DNA of 64,000 nucleotides from Fidelibacterota bacterium (GTDB lineage: Bacteria; Fidelibacterota; UBA8477; JABMPR01): assembly GCA_016784025.1 (NCBI GenBank), contig JADHVL010000005.1, positions 1 through 64,000 of the forward strand. The letters are read 5' to 3'. The stretch's first letter is position 1. Each line of letters opens with the position of its first letter. The notes under the pieces were generated by a model. The model had not been told where the DNA came from. It saw only the letters and a list, made by a program, of their open reading frames with translations, and did no database searches. Shown one piece after another: positions 9,098 through 17,742 of the stretch. Both the position numbers and the translations under genes were made by a program.

Positions 9098-10440
9098 TTG
9101 AAAAAATCAAAACAGTTTTCCGGATTCCTGAATTAAGACAGAGGATTCTCTTTACGTTCGGAATCATTGCTGTATTCCGTTTAGGTAGTCATGTACCGCT
9201 GCCTGGTGTTGATGTAGAAGTCCTCAGCGCTGCTATAGATAACTTGCAGCAGGGTATGCAGGGGTTTCTGGGGCTTTTTGATCTTTTTGCAGGTGGTAAC
9301 TTTAAGAAAGCTACCGTATTTGCTATTGGTATCATGCCCTATATATCTGCGTCTATTATCCTGCAGTTATTGGGATCTGTCATTCCTTACTTTCAGAAAC
9401 TTCAGAAAGAGGGTGAAGAGGGTCGTAAGAAAATTACACAGCTCACCCGCTATGCAACCGTTCTCATCGCTACGATGCAGGCCTGGGGCATTGGAATATT
9501 CCTGAGTTCTATGGAAGCATCTATTGGCGGAGGAACAGCTCAGGTTGTTCCTGATGGTGGGGTTGGCTTTATGGCACTCACTGTTATTACCCTGGTCACA
9601 GGTACGGTCTTTTTGATGTGGCTTGGTGAGCAGATTACGGAACGCGGAATTGGTAACGGTATATCTCTGATCATCATGATTGGTATCCTTGTACAATTAC
9701 CTCAGGTCATCTTCAAAGAGATTCACTATGTACAGAATGATGTACACACCATTTTTACTGAGATTCTGCTGATTGGAATTTTGATTGCTGTGGTTGCAGG
9801 TGTTATCCTTTTAACTCAGGGTACCAGAAAAATTCCTGTGCAATATGCAAAACGTGTTGTAGGTCGTAAAGTCTATGGCGGCCAATCCACTCACATCCCA
9901 TTGAGAATTAATACAGCCGGTGTTATGCCAATTATCTTTGCTCAGGCAATTCTTATGCTGCCTGGTATGGTTGGCACCTATTTCTCAGAAAGTCCCTGGG
10001 TCGGTACTATGCTGAGATTATTCGATTATAATCATCCGGTCTATCTGACCATCTTTGGTCTATTTATCGTATTTTTTACATATTTTTATACAGCTATTGC
10101 TTTCAACCCCATTGATGTAGCAGATAACATGAAGAAGCAGGGTGGTTTTATTCCAGGAATTAGACCTGGGAAAAGAACTGCTGAATACATTGATAACATT
10201 CTTACGAGGGTGACACTGCCAGGTGCTATTGCATTGGCTTTGATTGCAGTGTTCCCATCCATCATTGTCAAATTTTTAAATGTTGATTATGATGTTGCCA
10301 GCTTTTTTGGTGGAACCAGCCTCTTGATTATGGTTGGTGTTGCATTAGATACATTGCAACAAGTTGAATCACATCTTCTTATGCGTCATTATGACGGGTT
10401 CATGAAGTCTGGTAAGATTCGTGGCCGCAGGCGGATGTAA
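9094..10440 (+). CDS. secY: Preprotein translocase channel subunit SecY
   Basis: 448 residues with about ten hydrophobic segments. SecY forms the inner-membrane protein-conducting channel with SecE and SecG. Family markers are FRLGSHVPLPGVD near the N-terminus, the GIMPYISASIILQLL segment of TM2, TERGIGNGISLIIM, and the cytoplasmic loop RKVYGGQSTHIPLRINTAGV. The C-terminal YDGFMKSGKIRGRRRM is basic and cytosolic. It overlaps rplO by four bases, as usual in the spc operon. No adk gene follows. Confidence 0.98.
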   Translation: MIEKIKTVFRIPELRQRILFTFGIIAVFRLGSHVPLPGVDVEVLSAAIDNLQQGMQGFLGLFDLFAGGNFKKATVFAIGIMPYISASIILQLLGSVIPYFQKLQKEGEEGRKKITQLTRYATVLIATMQAWGIGIFLSSMEASIGGGTAQVVPDGGVGFMALTVITLVTGTVFLMWLGEQITERGIGNGISLIIMIGILVQLPQVIFKEIHYVQNDVHTIFTEILLIGILIAVVAGVILLTQGTRKIPVQYAKRVVGRKVYGGQSTHIPLRINTAGVMPIIFAQAILMLPGMVGTYFSESPWVGTMLRLFDYNHPVYLTIFGLFIVFFTYFYTAIAFNPIDVADNMKKQGGFIPGIRPGKRTAEYIDNILTRVTLPGAIALALIAVFPSIIVKFLNVDYDVASFFGGTSLLIMVGVALDTLQQVESHLLMRHYDGFMKSGKIRGRRRM

Positions 10441-10465
10441 TTTTTCTTAAGTTGCGTTTTTTGAT

Positions 10466-11230
10466 ATGATTCGGTACAAAACAACGGATGAAATCCGTAC
10501 GATTCGGCGTGCTGCTAAGATCGTACATGATGCCCTTCTCAAGGTTGAGGAACATGTTCAACCCGGGGTCTCATTGAAGGAATTGGATACAATTGCTGAG
10601 GATTACATTTTGAGTCAGGATGCCATACCAGGCTTTAAGGGTCTGTATGATTTTCCTGCAACACTTTGTTTATCACCCAACGATATGGTTGTGCACGGCA
10701 TTCCAGATGACACTGTGCTCAAAGAGGGTGATATTATTGGAGTAGATTGTGGTGCCATTGTGGATGGATATTACGGAGATCATGCAAAAACATTTGCAGT
10801 TGGTACGATCTCAGAGGAAACTCAAAAGCTTCTCGACGTAACGAGGGAATCGCTGTACCGCGGCATTGGACAGTGTATCCCGGGAAACCACCTCAATGAC
10901 ATTGGACACGCTATACAGTCATTCTGTGAATCACACGGTTATGGCGTTGTTCGTGAGTTAGTTGGCCACGGTATTGGACAGAAATTGCATGAGGATCCCC
11001 AAGTCCCTAATTATGGGATTGCAGGAACTGGAGTGGAATTGAAGGAAGGTATGTGTTTGGCCATTGAACCGATGATAAATGCAGGTGTAAAAGAAATTTT
11101 CACCGGCAAAGATGGTTGGGCGATTAAGACCCGTGATGGGGAATATTCGGCTCACTTTGAACACACCATAGCAATTACTGCAAATGGTCCAGTTGTGCTT
11201 AGCACGGCTGAAGAAACGGTATTTGATTAG
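10466..11230 (+). CDS. map: Type I methionine aminopeptidase
   Basis: 254 residues. The enzyme removes the initiator methionine from nascent proteins using two metal ions. Visible ligands and motifs include VHGIPDD (first His), [19 protein letters not shown] (two Asp), [18 protein letters not shown] (His), CLAIEPMI (Glu) and EHTIAIT (final region). There is no N-terminal zinc-finger extension. It sits 25 bases after secY, in the common secY-map-infA order. Confidence 0.97.
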   Translation: MIRYKTTDEIRTIRRAAKIVHDALLKVEEHVQPGVSLKELDTIAEDYILSQDAIPGFKGLYDFPATLCLSPNDMVVHGIPDDTVLKEGDIIGVDCGAIVDGYYGDHAKTFAVGTISEETQKLLDVTRESLYRGIGQCIPGNHLNDIGHAIQSFCESHGYGVVRELVGHGIGQKLHEDPQVPNYGIAGTGVELKEGMCLAIEPMINAGVKEIFTGKDGWAIKTRDGEYSAHFEHTIAITANGPVVLSTAEETVFD

Positions 11231-11241
11231 GTAAGGGGAAT

Positions 11242-11460
11242 ATGGCAAAAGAGAAAATGATCGTGGCGGATGGCAATATTTTGGAAAATCTTCCAAATGC
11301 CTCATTTCGCGTGAAGCTCGAAAATGGTCATGAGGTCCTTGCTCACATATCTGGTAAAATGCGAATGCATTATATCAAGATACTTCCAGGAGATAAGGTG
11401 ACGGTTGAATTGTCACCATATGATTTATCTCGTGGTCGCATCACATACCGATACAAATAA
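11242..11460 (+). CDS. infA: Translation initiation factor IF-1
   Basis: 72 residues, a single S1/OB domain. IF-1 occupies the 30S A site during initiation. The family marks are [20 protein letters not shown] and the C-terminal [23 protein letters not shown] at 11233-11240 provides the ribosome-binding site. Confidence 0.97.
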   Translation: MAKEKMIVADGNILENLPNASFRVKLENGHEVLAHISGKMRMHYIKILPGDKVTVELSPYDLSRGRITYRYK

Positions 11461-11479
11461 CTAAATAGGACGTAGATTA

Positions 11480-11593
11480 ATGAAAGTTAGAGCATCAGTA
11501 AAACCAATTTGTGATAAGTGCAAAGTGGTCCGCCGCAAAGGCAAGGTGTTAGTTATTTGCGAAAATCCTAAACATAAGCAAAGACAAGGTTAA
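11480..11593 (+). CDS. rpmJ: 50S ribosomal protein L36, zinc-binding type
   Basis: 37 residues, too short for usual ORF cut-offs: ATG at 11480, TAA at 11591-11593. The sequence [20 protein letters not shown] continues to the C-terminal HKQRQG. Cys11, Cys14, Cys27 and His32 match the CxxC-x12-C-x4-H zinc ribbon of C+ L36. It lies between infA and rpsM, its conserved place. L36 is a late assembly protein of the large subunit. Confidence 0.96.
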   Translation: MKVRASVKPICDKCKVVRRKGKVLVICENPKHKQRQG

Positions 11594-11604
11594 GGAGTAC
11601 TCAC

Positions 11605-11976
11605 TTGGCACGTATAGCAGGTGTTGACTTACCCAGAAACAAGCAGCTTCAATATGGTCTGACATACATTTTTGGTATTGGCGATTATTTTGCCAGCCAA
11701 ATTTGTGAGAAGGCAGGCGTAGATCCAGAGATGAGGGTTCAGGACCTAAACGAAAATCAGGTTAGAGATATTCGTGAGGTTATTACCAAGGAATACCGAG
11801 TTGAGGGTGTACTGAGAAATGAAACTCAGATGAATATCAAACGCCTTATGGATATTGGATGTTATCGCGGATTAAGACATCGTCGTGGATTACCTGTACG
11901 GGGACAAAATACGAAGAACAATGCTCGTACCCGTAAAGGCCGCAAACGTAATGTCGGAATCAAGAAAAAGGGTTAG
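11605..11976 (+). CDS. rpsM: 30S ribosomal protein S13 (TTG start)
   Basis: 123 residues starting at TTG 11605, with AAGGAG at 11592-11597. S13 lies in the head and contacts P-site tRNA and L5. [12 protein letters not shown] and [20 protein letters not shown] are the family signatures, and the C-terminus is the expected basic tail [12 protein letters not shown]. Confidence 0.97.
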   Translation: MARIAGVDLPRNKQLQYGLTYIFGIGDYFASQICEKAGVDPEMRVQDLNENQVRDIREVITKEYRVEGVLRNETQMNIKRLMDIGCYRGLRHRRGLPVRGQNTKNNARTRKGRKRNVGIKKKG

Positions 11977-11986
11977 GAGATAGTAA

Positions 11987-12379
11987 GTGGCTAAAGCTCA
12001 AGCTAAATCCAGAAAAAAGAAAAAGCTTAAAGTTGAGCCGGAAGGCATTGTACATGTCAAGGCCAGCTTTAATAATACAATAATCAGTATTACTGATCGC
12101 AACGGTAATGTGATTGCATGGGCCTCCGCTGGTGTTGCCGGCTTTAAAGGTTCACGTAAAAACACACCATTTGCTGCATCACTTGCAGCAGAAAAAGTAG
12201 CAAAAGAAGCCATGGACGCCGGATTACAGCGCGCTGAAATCCGTGTAAAAGGTCCAGGTGGTGGTCGCGAGTCCGCTATTCGTTCAATTGCTGCTTTAGG
12301 TTTGGAAATTACAGCAATCAAGGACATCACACCCATTCCACACAATGGTTGTCGTCCATCTAAAAAACGTCGCGTTTAA
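11987..12379 (+). CDS. rpsK: 30S ribosomal protein S11 (GTG start)
   Basis: 130 residues from GTG 11987 preceded by TTAGGAGA. S11 forms the platform of the 30S subunit near the E site. [28 protein letters not shown] and [13 protein letters not shown] are diagnostic. The N-terminus is a lysine-rich extension ([14 protein letters not shown]). Confidence 0.97.
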   Translation: MAKAQAKSRKKKKLKVEPEGIVHVKASFNNTIISITDRNGNVIAWASAGVAGFKGSRKNTPFAASLAAEKVAKEAMDAGLQRAEIRVKGPGGGRESAIRSIAALGLEITAIKDITPIPHNGCRPSKKRRV

Positions 12380-12392
12380 GGAACTATAGACT

Positions 12393-13004
12393 ATGGCACT
12401 TTTTAATGGACCACGCGGTAAGATTTGTCGCCGCCTCGGATTTCAGGCTTTCGAGTCTCCCAAATTCGCAGCTCCGACTAAGAATTACCCACCGGGCCAA
12501 CATGGTCCGACTTATCGCCGTAGACCCTCTGAGTATGGTTTACAGCTAAAAGAAAAACAAAAGATGAAATACCTTTATGGTGTTCTTGAAAAGCAGTTCA
12601 GAACATATTTCAAGAAATCAAACCTGAAACAAGGTATCACTGGTCACAATCTCGTGGTTATGCTGGAAAGCCGTTTAGACAATACTGTGTATCGTCTTGG
12701 CTTTGCCAGAACCCGTCGTCAGGCTCGTCAGCTTGTCAATCATGGACACTTTCTTGTGAATAACAAGAAAGTCAATATCCCCAGTTATCAAATGAAACCG
12801 GGTGATATAATCAAGGTCCGTGAGAAGAGCAAAAAGCTTGATCTTATCCATGATTCAATGCGTCGCGTTCAGGGTGAAGGTTCTCATCCCTGGTTGAGAC
12901 TAGACAAAGCGAATATGGAGGGGATCTATGTTGAAGCCCCGGCTCGTGATCAGGTTCATGATGAATACAATGAGCAGCTCGTTATTGAGTTGTACTCCAA
13001 GTAA
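12393..13004 (+). CDS. rpsD: 30S ribosomal protein S4
   Basis: 203 residues. S4 nucleates 16S rRNA folding. The S4 RNA-binding domain is seen as LESRLDNTVYRLGFARTRRQ followed by ARQLVNHGHFLVNNKKVNIP. The N-terminal region carries a single Cys (GKICRRLG) rather than a full four-Cys zinc knuckle, so this looks like the zinc-free form. It lies between rpsK and rpoA in the alpha operon order. Confidence 0.97.
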   Translation: MALFNGPRGKICRRLGFQAFESPKFAAPTKNYPPGQHGPTYRRRPSEYGLQLKEKQKMKYLYGVLEKQFRTYFKKSNLKQGITGHNLVVMLESRLDNTVYRLGFARTRRQARQLVNHGHFLVNNKKVNIPSYQMKPGDIIKVREKSKKLDLIHDSMRRVQGEGSHPWLRLDKANMEGIYVEAPARDQVHDEYNEQLVIELYSK

Positions 13005-13024
13005 TAAAGTGAAGAAAGGATAAT

Positions 13025-13996
13025 ATGCCTAACTTTCACATACCTACATCGTTTAAGATTAAAGAAGGCGGCAGTGACAATCAACAGAGTTTTATAGTTG
13101 GTCCACTGGAGAGGGGATACGGCGTTACCATAGGTAATGGCCTGCGTCGAGTTTTACTCTCTTCGATGCCTGGAGCTGCAATTACGAGCGTTCGCATGGA
13201 CAATGTGCTCCATGAGTTTGCAACTATCAAAGGGGTTAAGGAAGATGTCACTGACATGATTCTTAATCTGAAGGGTGTTCGGTTCAAGCTTCTTGAATCA
13301 AACCCGGATAAAGTTCAGTTGACTCTCAAGGGACCTCATATGTTCACTGCTGGTGATATCAATAATAGTGGGGATCAGTTTGAAATACTGAATCCAGACC
13401 ATCATATCGCTACGCTTAATGATGAAGCTGAGATAAACATTGAATTAAGAATTCAAAGAGGCCGTGGATACGTTCCTTCAGATGAGAATAAACTACCGGA
13501 TTATCCAATCGGTACCATTTTCATCGATAGTATTTTCTCCCCTGTCGTAAGAGCTACCTATGAAGTTATTCAACTTCAGGGAGCCGAGGATGAAGATCTT
13601 GAGATGCTGGAATTGATGATCGAGACAGATGGAAGTCTTGCTCCTCAGGAAGCTGCTAATTATGCTGCCAAGATGTTGATTGACCATGTACGCATTTTCG
13701 TTACTGAAGATATCAAGCTCATCACTGAGCCTGAGTCAGAAATCGACGAAGAAGTTCTGCGTATTCGCAATGAGCTCAAACGTAGTATTGATGAACTCGA
13801 ATTATCTGTACGTTCCTATAATTGTCTTCAAGCTGCTGAGATCAAGAATATTTCTGATCTTGTCAGTAAGGAAGAACAGGAGATGCTCCGCTATAAGAAT
13901 TTTGGTCGGAAATCTCTCACAGAGCTCAACGAGAAACTTGCTGAGCTTGGTTTGCATTTTGGAATGGACATTGATAAATACATGTCTGAAGAATAG
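13025..13996 (+). CDS. rpoA: DNA-directed RNA polymerase subunit alpha
   Basis: 323 residues. The N-terminal domain (about 1-230) dimerises and binds beta and beta'; GPLERGYGVTIGNGLRRVLL is its signature. The C-terminal domain (about 250-315) contacts UP elements and activators, with LELSVRSYNCLQAAEIKNI and the RYKNFGRKSLTELNEKL helices. AAGGA at 13016-13020 precedes the ATG. It is 20 bases from rpsD and 13 from rplQ. Confidence 0.98.
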   Translation: MPNFHIPTSFKIKEGGSDNQQSFIVGPLERGYGVTIGNGLRRVLLSSMPGAAITSVRMDNVLHEFATIKGVKEDVTDMILNLKGVRFKLLESNPDKVQLTLKGPHMFTAGDINNSGDQFEILNPDHHIATLNDEAEINIELRIQRGRGYVPSDENKLPDYPIGTIFIDSIFSPVVRATYEVIQLQGAEDEDLEMLELMIETDGSLAPQEAANYAAKMLIDHVRIFVTEDIKLITEPESEIDEEVLRIRNELKRSIDELELSVRSYNCLQAAEIKNISDLVSKEEQEMLRYKNFGRKSLTELNEKLAELGLHFGMDIDKYMSEE

Positions 13997-14009
13997 GCTG
14001 GTTTAATAA

Positions 14010-14630
14010 ATGCGACATAGAAAAGATGGTAGAAAACTAGGCCGGACGGCCAGCCACCGTAAAGCCATGTTGGCTAACATGGCGGCGAACCTATTCCTGC
14101 ACAAACAGATTCGGACTACTCACCCAAAAGCCCTAGAAACTCGTCGTTTCGCTGAAACGCTGATCACAAAGGCCAAAAAAGGTGATCTCCATTCTCGCAG
14201 GATGGTTTTAAAGGTGATTCCTCATAAGGATGTTGTGAAAATTCTTTTTGATGAAATTGCTCCACAATATGCTGATCGTAATGGTGGCTATACGAGAATC
14301 ATTAAGCTTGGACAACGCAAGAATGATGCAGCACATGTATCCATTCTAGCGCTTGTGGATTTTGACCCTTCTGGTGAAGTAGCTAAAACAACAGCCAAAG
14401 CTAAAGTTAAAAAAGCTCCAGTTGTCGCTGATGAAGTGACTCCCGAAGTTGAAGCTGCTGCTGAAGTAGCTCCAGAAGAAGCTGTTGAAGCTGTGACTGA
14501 AGAAGTTGCAGAAGAAACACCTCAAGCAGCTCCAGAAGAAGTTGTTGAAGCTGTGACTGAAGAAGTTGAAGCTCCCGAGTCCACTGCTGAAGAAGCAGAT
14601 GAACCGGAAGCTGAATCGAAAACATCCTGA
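14010..14630 (+). CDS. rplQ: 50S ribosomal protein L17 with long acidic C-terminal extension
   Basis: 206 residues, whereas L17 is usually about 115-130. The first 120 residues are ordinary L17: MRHRKDGRKLGRTASHRKAM and the later GGYTRIIKLGQRKNDAA. L17 sits near the tunnel exit on the solvent side. From about residue 130 the protein becomes low-complexity and acidic, rich in Glu, Ala and Val, with two copies of an APEE-x-VEAVTEEV unit. At the DNA level the two copies are 40 bases long with one mismatch and a 60-base period (14469-14508 and 14529-14568). The tail is probably disordered and solvent exposed; its function is unknown. Confidence 0.95.
   Translation: MRHRKDGRKLGRTASHRKAMLANMAANLFLHKQIRTTHPKALETRRFAETLITKAKKGDLHSRRMVLKVIPHKDVVKILFDEIAPQYADRNGGYTRIIKLGQRKNDAAHVSILALVDFDPSGEVAKTTAKAKVKKAPVVADEVTPEVEAAAEVAPEEAVEAVTEEVAEETPQAAPEEVVEAVTEEVEAPESTAEEADEPEAESKTS
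14469..14568 (+). repeat. 60-bp-period tandem duplication in the rplQ tail
   Basis: The 40-base block at 14469-14508 recurs at 14529-14568 with one C-to-T difference, an exact 60-base offset. Each copy keeps the reading frame and encodes APEE-x-VEAVTEEV. It looks like a recent in-frame duplication extending the acidic L17 tail. Confidence 0.85.
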
Positions 14631-14655
14631 TCATTGACTCTTCATTGAGAATTTG

Positions 14656-15816
14656 ATGATTTTGAGATATTTAAAGGCAGGGATTCTCCCTGCCTTTTTA
14701 GTTTTAATTACCCTGCCTGCCATGCTGTCAGCAAAACCAGTTCAGGGAATCTGGGTAGTACGCCACTCCATAACCTCACCACAGAAGGTTCGCAAACTGG
14801 TTGAGTTTGCCGCATCAAACGGGTATACCGACTTGTTTATTCAGGTTCGAGGTCGTGCTGACGCCTATTACAATAGCCAAATTGTTCCTCGATCTACACT
14901 TTTACCCCGTGGTGATTATGATCCTCTCCGTGATATCATTCCGCTGGCTCACTCCTATGGCATTAAAATTCATGCCTGGGTGAACATGTATCTCTCATGG
15001 TCTGCTCGTAAAATGCCATCCAATCCTAACCATATTGTGAATAGATATCCCCAATGGGTTGAAGTCAACGGTCGTGGTAAGGCTGATTTGGAATTTATTG
15101 CACAGAATGGACGAAATGGGCGAGAAGGTGTATATTTATCACCGCTGAATGATGATGTGAACAACCACTTGCTCACAGTTATCAATGAGTTGGTTCAAAA
15201 CTATGAACTAGATGGTATCCATTTGGACTATGTTCGTTTTCAAGATCGTGACTATGGCTACAATCGAGCTGGCCGCAAAAAATTTCTCATGCAATACAAT
15301 GTCGATCCCATCACCCTCGGTAATGGGAAAGGTTCTTACTGGTATCGTCTCAATCCTGAGGACAAAGAAAAGTATTGGCTCCATTGGAATAATTTTCGCC
15401 GCGATGAACTAACTTCATTCATTGGAAATATCAACAGCAGTATTAAGAGTATTCGTCCAGGTATCAAGTTTTCTGCAGCTGTTAAGCCAAACCCAGATGT
15501 TGCCCGAAATCGCTTTTTCCAGGATTGGCCTTCCTGGCTAAATAATGGTAGCATGGATTTCGTGATTCCCATGAATTATGCCAAATCAGAAATCGATTTT
15601 AAACGAAGCATGACCATGATGAAAAAGGAGAGAATAAATCCTGATCAAATCTTCATGGGAATAGCAACCTACAATCAAAATAGTTTTACTTCTTCAGCAA
15701 AAATTGCACATTCCAGGGATGCCGGATTTAGTAATCTTATCATATTTTCCTATGATACATATGAAAAGGATCCGCGTTACTTCGACCAGATTCATCGCAG
15801 CTTCAAAAAAAAATAG
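14656..15816 (+). CDS. Exported GHL10-type (DUF187) glycoside hydrolase-like protein
   Basis: 386 residues from ATG 14656 (a TTG one codon earlier is possible). Residues 1-25 form a signal peptide ending near MLSA-KP. The rest resembles the GHL10/DUF187 TIM-barrel family: [20 protein letters not shown], then [41 protein letters not shown] and FVIPMNYAK. Members are linked to glycan or peptidoglycan-derived substrates, but the reaction is poorly defined and the substrate here is unknown. It lies between the ribosomal operon and hutU; hutU starts 8 bases after its stop, so the two may be co-transcribed. Confidence 0.8.
   Translation: MILRYLKAGILPAFLVLITLPAMLSAKPVQGIWVVRHSITSPQKVRKLVEFAASNGYTDLFIQVRGRADAYYNSQIVPRSTLLPRGDYDPLRDIIPLAHSYGIKIHAWVNMYLSWSARKMPSNPNHIVNRYPQWVEVNGRGKADLEFIAQNGRNGREGVYLSPLNDDVNNHLLTVINELVQNYELDGIHLDYVRFQDRDYGYNRAGRKKFLMQYNVDPITLGNGKGSYWYRLNPEDKEKYWLHWNNFRRDELTSFIGNINSSIKSIRPGIKFSAAVKPNPDVARNRFFQDWPSWLNNGSMDFVIPMNYAKSEIDFKRSMTMMKKERINPDQIFMGIATYNQNSFTSSAKIAHSRDAGFSNLIIFSYDTYEKDPRYFDQIHRSFKKK
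14673..14702 (+). terminator. Intrinsic terminator after rplQ, inside the next gene's start
   Basis: An 11-bp perfect stem (AAAGGCAGGGA / TCCCTGCCTTT) encloses the loop TTC and is followed by TTAGTTTT. It is the expected end of the ribosomal operon. It lies within codons 6-16 of the exported glycosidase-like gene starting at 14656, so one sequence serves as both terminator and signal-peptide coding region. Confidence 0.75.
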
Positions 15817-15824
15817 GAGGCAGT

Positions 15825-17477
15825 ATGGGGCGTATTATCACACCGCCAACAGGCAATAAATTGCATTGTAAGGGTTGGCACCAGGAAGCTGCTTACCGCA
15901 TGATACAACACAACCTGAGTCCTGATGTTGCTGAAAATCCAGATGAATTGATCGTTTATGGTGGATATGGGAAAGCTGCCCGTAACTGGGAATCCTTTGA
16001 TGCCATATTAAAAAGTCTGGAAACCCTGGAAAATGATGAAACCCTCATGATTCAATCCGGGAAACCTGTCGCTGTTTTTAAAACCCACACCCAAGCTCCC
16101 CGTGTTCTCATCAGCAATTCCATGTTAGTCCCCAAATGGGCTACCTGGGAACATTTCAACGAGCTCGATAAAAAGGGTTTGATGATGTACGGCCAAATGA
16201 CAGCTGGAAGCTGGATATACATCGGTTCACAGGGAATTCTACAGGGAACCTACGAAACATTAGCCTCTTTAGCCAAACAACATTATCATTCGGATCTCAC
16301 TGGCAAAGTAGTTGTGACTGCAGGTCTTGGTGGAATGGGTGGAGCCCAACCCCTGGCTGTAACCATGAACAATGGTATAGCTCTTGTCGTTGAAATTGAT
16401 CCCTCGCGAATTCAAAAACGTCTGGATACCCGCTATTTAGATAAATCCACCAAAGATTTAGCTGAAGCATTGACCTGGATCAATGAGGCTAAAAAGAACA
16501 AGCAAGCAGTGAGTATCGGTCTCGAAGCCAATGCAGCTGACATTCTACCGGAGCTGATTTCACGGGGTTTTATCCCTGATGTTGTCACAGATCAAACTTC
16601 TGCCCATGATGAATTACGTGGGTATTATCCGCATGGGATTAGCTTCTCCGAGGCCAATCTCCTTCGTGAATCTGACCCCGAAAAGTATATATCAATGAGT
16701 TACAAGTCCATGGCCAGACACGTTGAGGCCATGCTTTCATTTAAAAAGGCTGGATCCATTGTTTTTGATTATGGCAATAATATCCGCGCCCAGGCTGAAC
16801 AGGCCGGGGTGGAAAATGCCTTCGATTTCCCCGGTTTTGTTCCTGCTTATATAAGACCCCTGTTCTGTGAGGGTAAAGGACCTTTCCGCTGGGTAGCTCT
16901 TTCAGGAGATCCCCAGGATATTTATCGAACTGATCAACTCGTGAAAGAAATGTTTCCTGAAGATGAAGCACTGATTCGCTGGATCGATATGGCTCAGGAG
17001 CAAATTGAATTCCAGGGATTACCCAGCCGAATCTGTTGGTTGGGCTACGGTGAACGCGCCAAACTTGGTTTAGCTATGAACGAACTGGTTCGTAATGGTG
17101 AAATCTCAGCTCCACTGGTTATCGGTCGCGATCATCTTGACTCAGGCTCAGTTGCCTCTCCCAACAGAGAGACTGAATCCATGTTGGATGGTTCTGATGC
17201 AGTTGCAGATTGGCCCATACTCAATGCATTGGTCAATGCAGTTGGTGGTGCCAGTTGGATTTCAGTCCATCATGGGGGTGGTGTTGGGATGGGCTACGCC
17301 ATACACGCTGGTATGGTCATCCTTGCAGATGGATCAGAAGAAATGGATGAACGCCTTCAACGCGTACTGACCACAGACCCGGGAATGGGTGTGGCTCGAC
17401 ATGCAGATGCCGGCTACGAGCGTGCCATTGATGTAGCCAATGAGCGTGGTGTCAAACTACCTATGATAAATGGATAA
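15825..17477 (+). CDS. hutU: Urocanate hydratase
   Basis: 550 residues, the usual urocanase length. The enzyme converts urocanate to imidazolonepropionate in histidine degradation, using tightly bound NAD+. NAD-binding [18 protein letters not shown], the [16 protein letters not shown] block, [18 protein letters not shown] and the catalytic region [11 protein letters not shown] with Cys404 are all present. AGGAGG lies 5 bases before the ATG. The next pathway gene, hutI, is about 6 kb downstream; hutH and a formiminoglutamate-processing gene are not in the window. Confidence 0.97.
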   Translation: MGRIITPPTGNKLHCKGWHQEAAYRMIQHNLSPDVAENPDELIVYGGYGKAARNWESFDAILKSLETLENDETLMIQSGKPVAVFKTHTQAPRVLISNSMLVPKWATWEHFNELDKKGLMMYGQMTAGSWIYIGSQGILQGTYETLASLAKQHYHSDLTGKVVVTAGLGGMGGAQPLAVTMNNGIALVVEIDPSRIQKRLDTRYLDKSTKDLAEALTWINEAKKNKQAVSIGLEANAADILPELISRGFIPDVVTDQTSAHDELRGYYPHGISFSEANLLRESDPEKYISMSYKSMARHVEAMLSFKKAGSIVFDYGNNIRAQAEQAGVENAFDFPGFVPAYIRPLFCEGKGPFRWVALSGDPQDIYRTDQLVKEMFPEDEALIRWIDMAQEQIEFQGLPSRICWLGYGERAKLGLAMNELVRNGEISAPLVIGRDHLDSGSVASPNRETESMLDGSDAVADWPILNALVNAVGGASWISVHHGGGVGMGYAIHAGMVILADGSEEMDERLQRVLTTDPGMGVARHADAGYERAIDVANERGVKLPMING

Positions 17478-17623
17478 TTCTGCCTAGACCCAAAATCTCT
17501 GCAATACAAGATTTTAAGATATTTCTAGGGTGTCAAGAATTACTGTAGCCACCTAACTGCGTTACCCATAGGATGATTTTAACCTAAAAAAAATAATAAC
17601 TAAGCAGCTATACGAGTTTATGA

Positions 17624-17653
17624 TTTGATTTATAATCTATTTTTATATATTTA
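17624..17653 (+). promoter_or_regulatory. Possible Bacteroidota-type promoter for the 17743 lipoprotein gene
   Basis: TTTG at 17624-17627 is followed after 18 bases by TATATTTA at 17646-17653. This is one base off the TAnnTTTG -7 box and one base short of the usual spacer known for Bacteroidota primary sigma promoters. It lies in the AT-rich gap after hutU (17478-17742), which otherwise holds nothing recognisable. The base composition raises the chance of a random match. Confidence 0.35.
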
Positions 17654-17742
17654 ACCCAAATTTAAAAGTGATAGCATCCGGTAAAAGCTAAAGCTTAACT
17701 GTCATCGCAACTATGCTCCATCACTTTGAGAGGTATTTTGCC

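Noticed and set aside
9367-9696. 109-residue minus-strand ORF
   Set aside because: Shadow of secY; composition follows the antisense of a conserved gene.
13680-14006. 108-residue plus-strand ORF
   Set aside because: Second-frame shadow of rpoA; rpoA is complete and conserved over the same bases.
17490-17516. AAAATC / GATTTT hairpin after hutU as terminator
   Set aside because: Stem is short and AT-only, and no T run follows.
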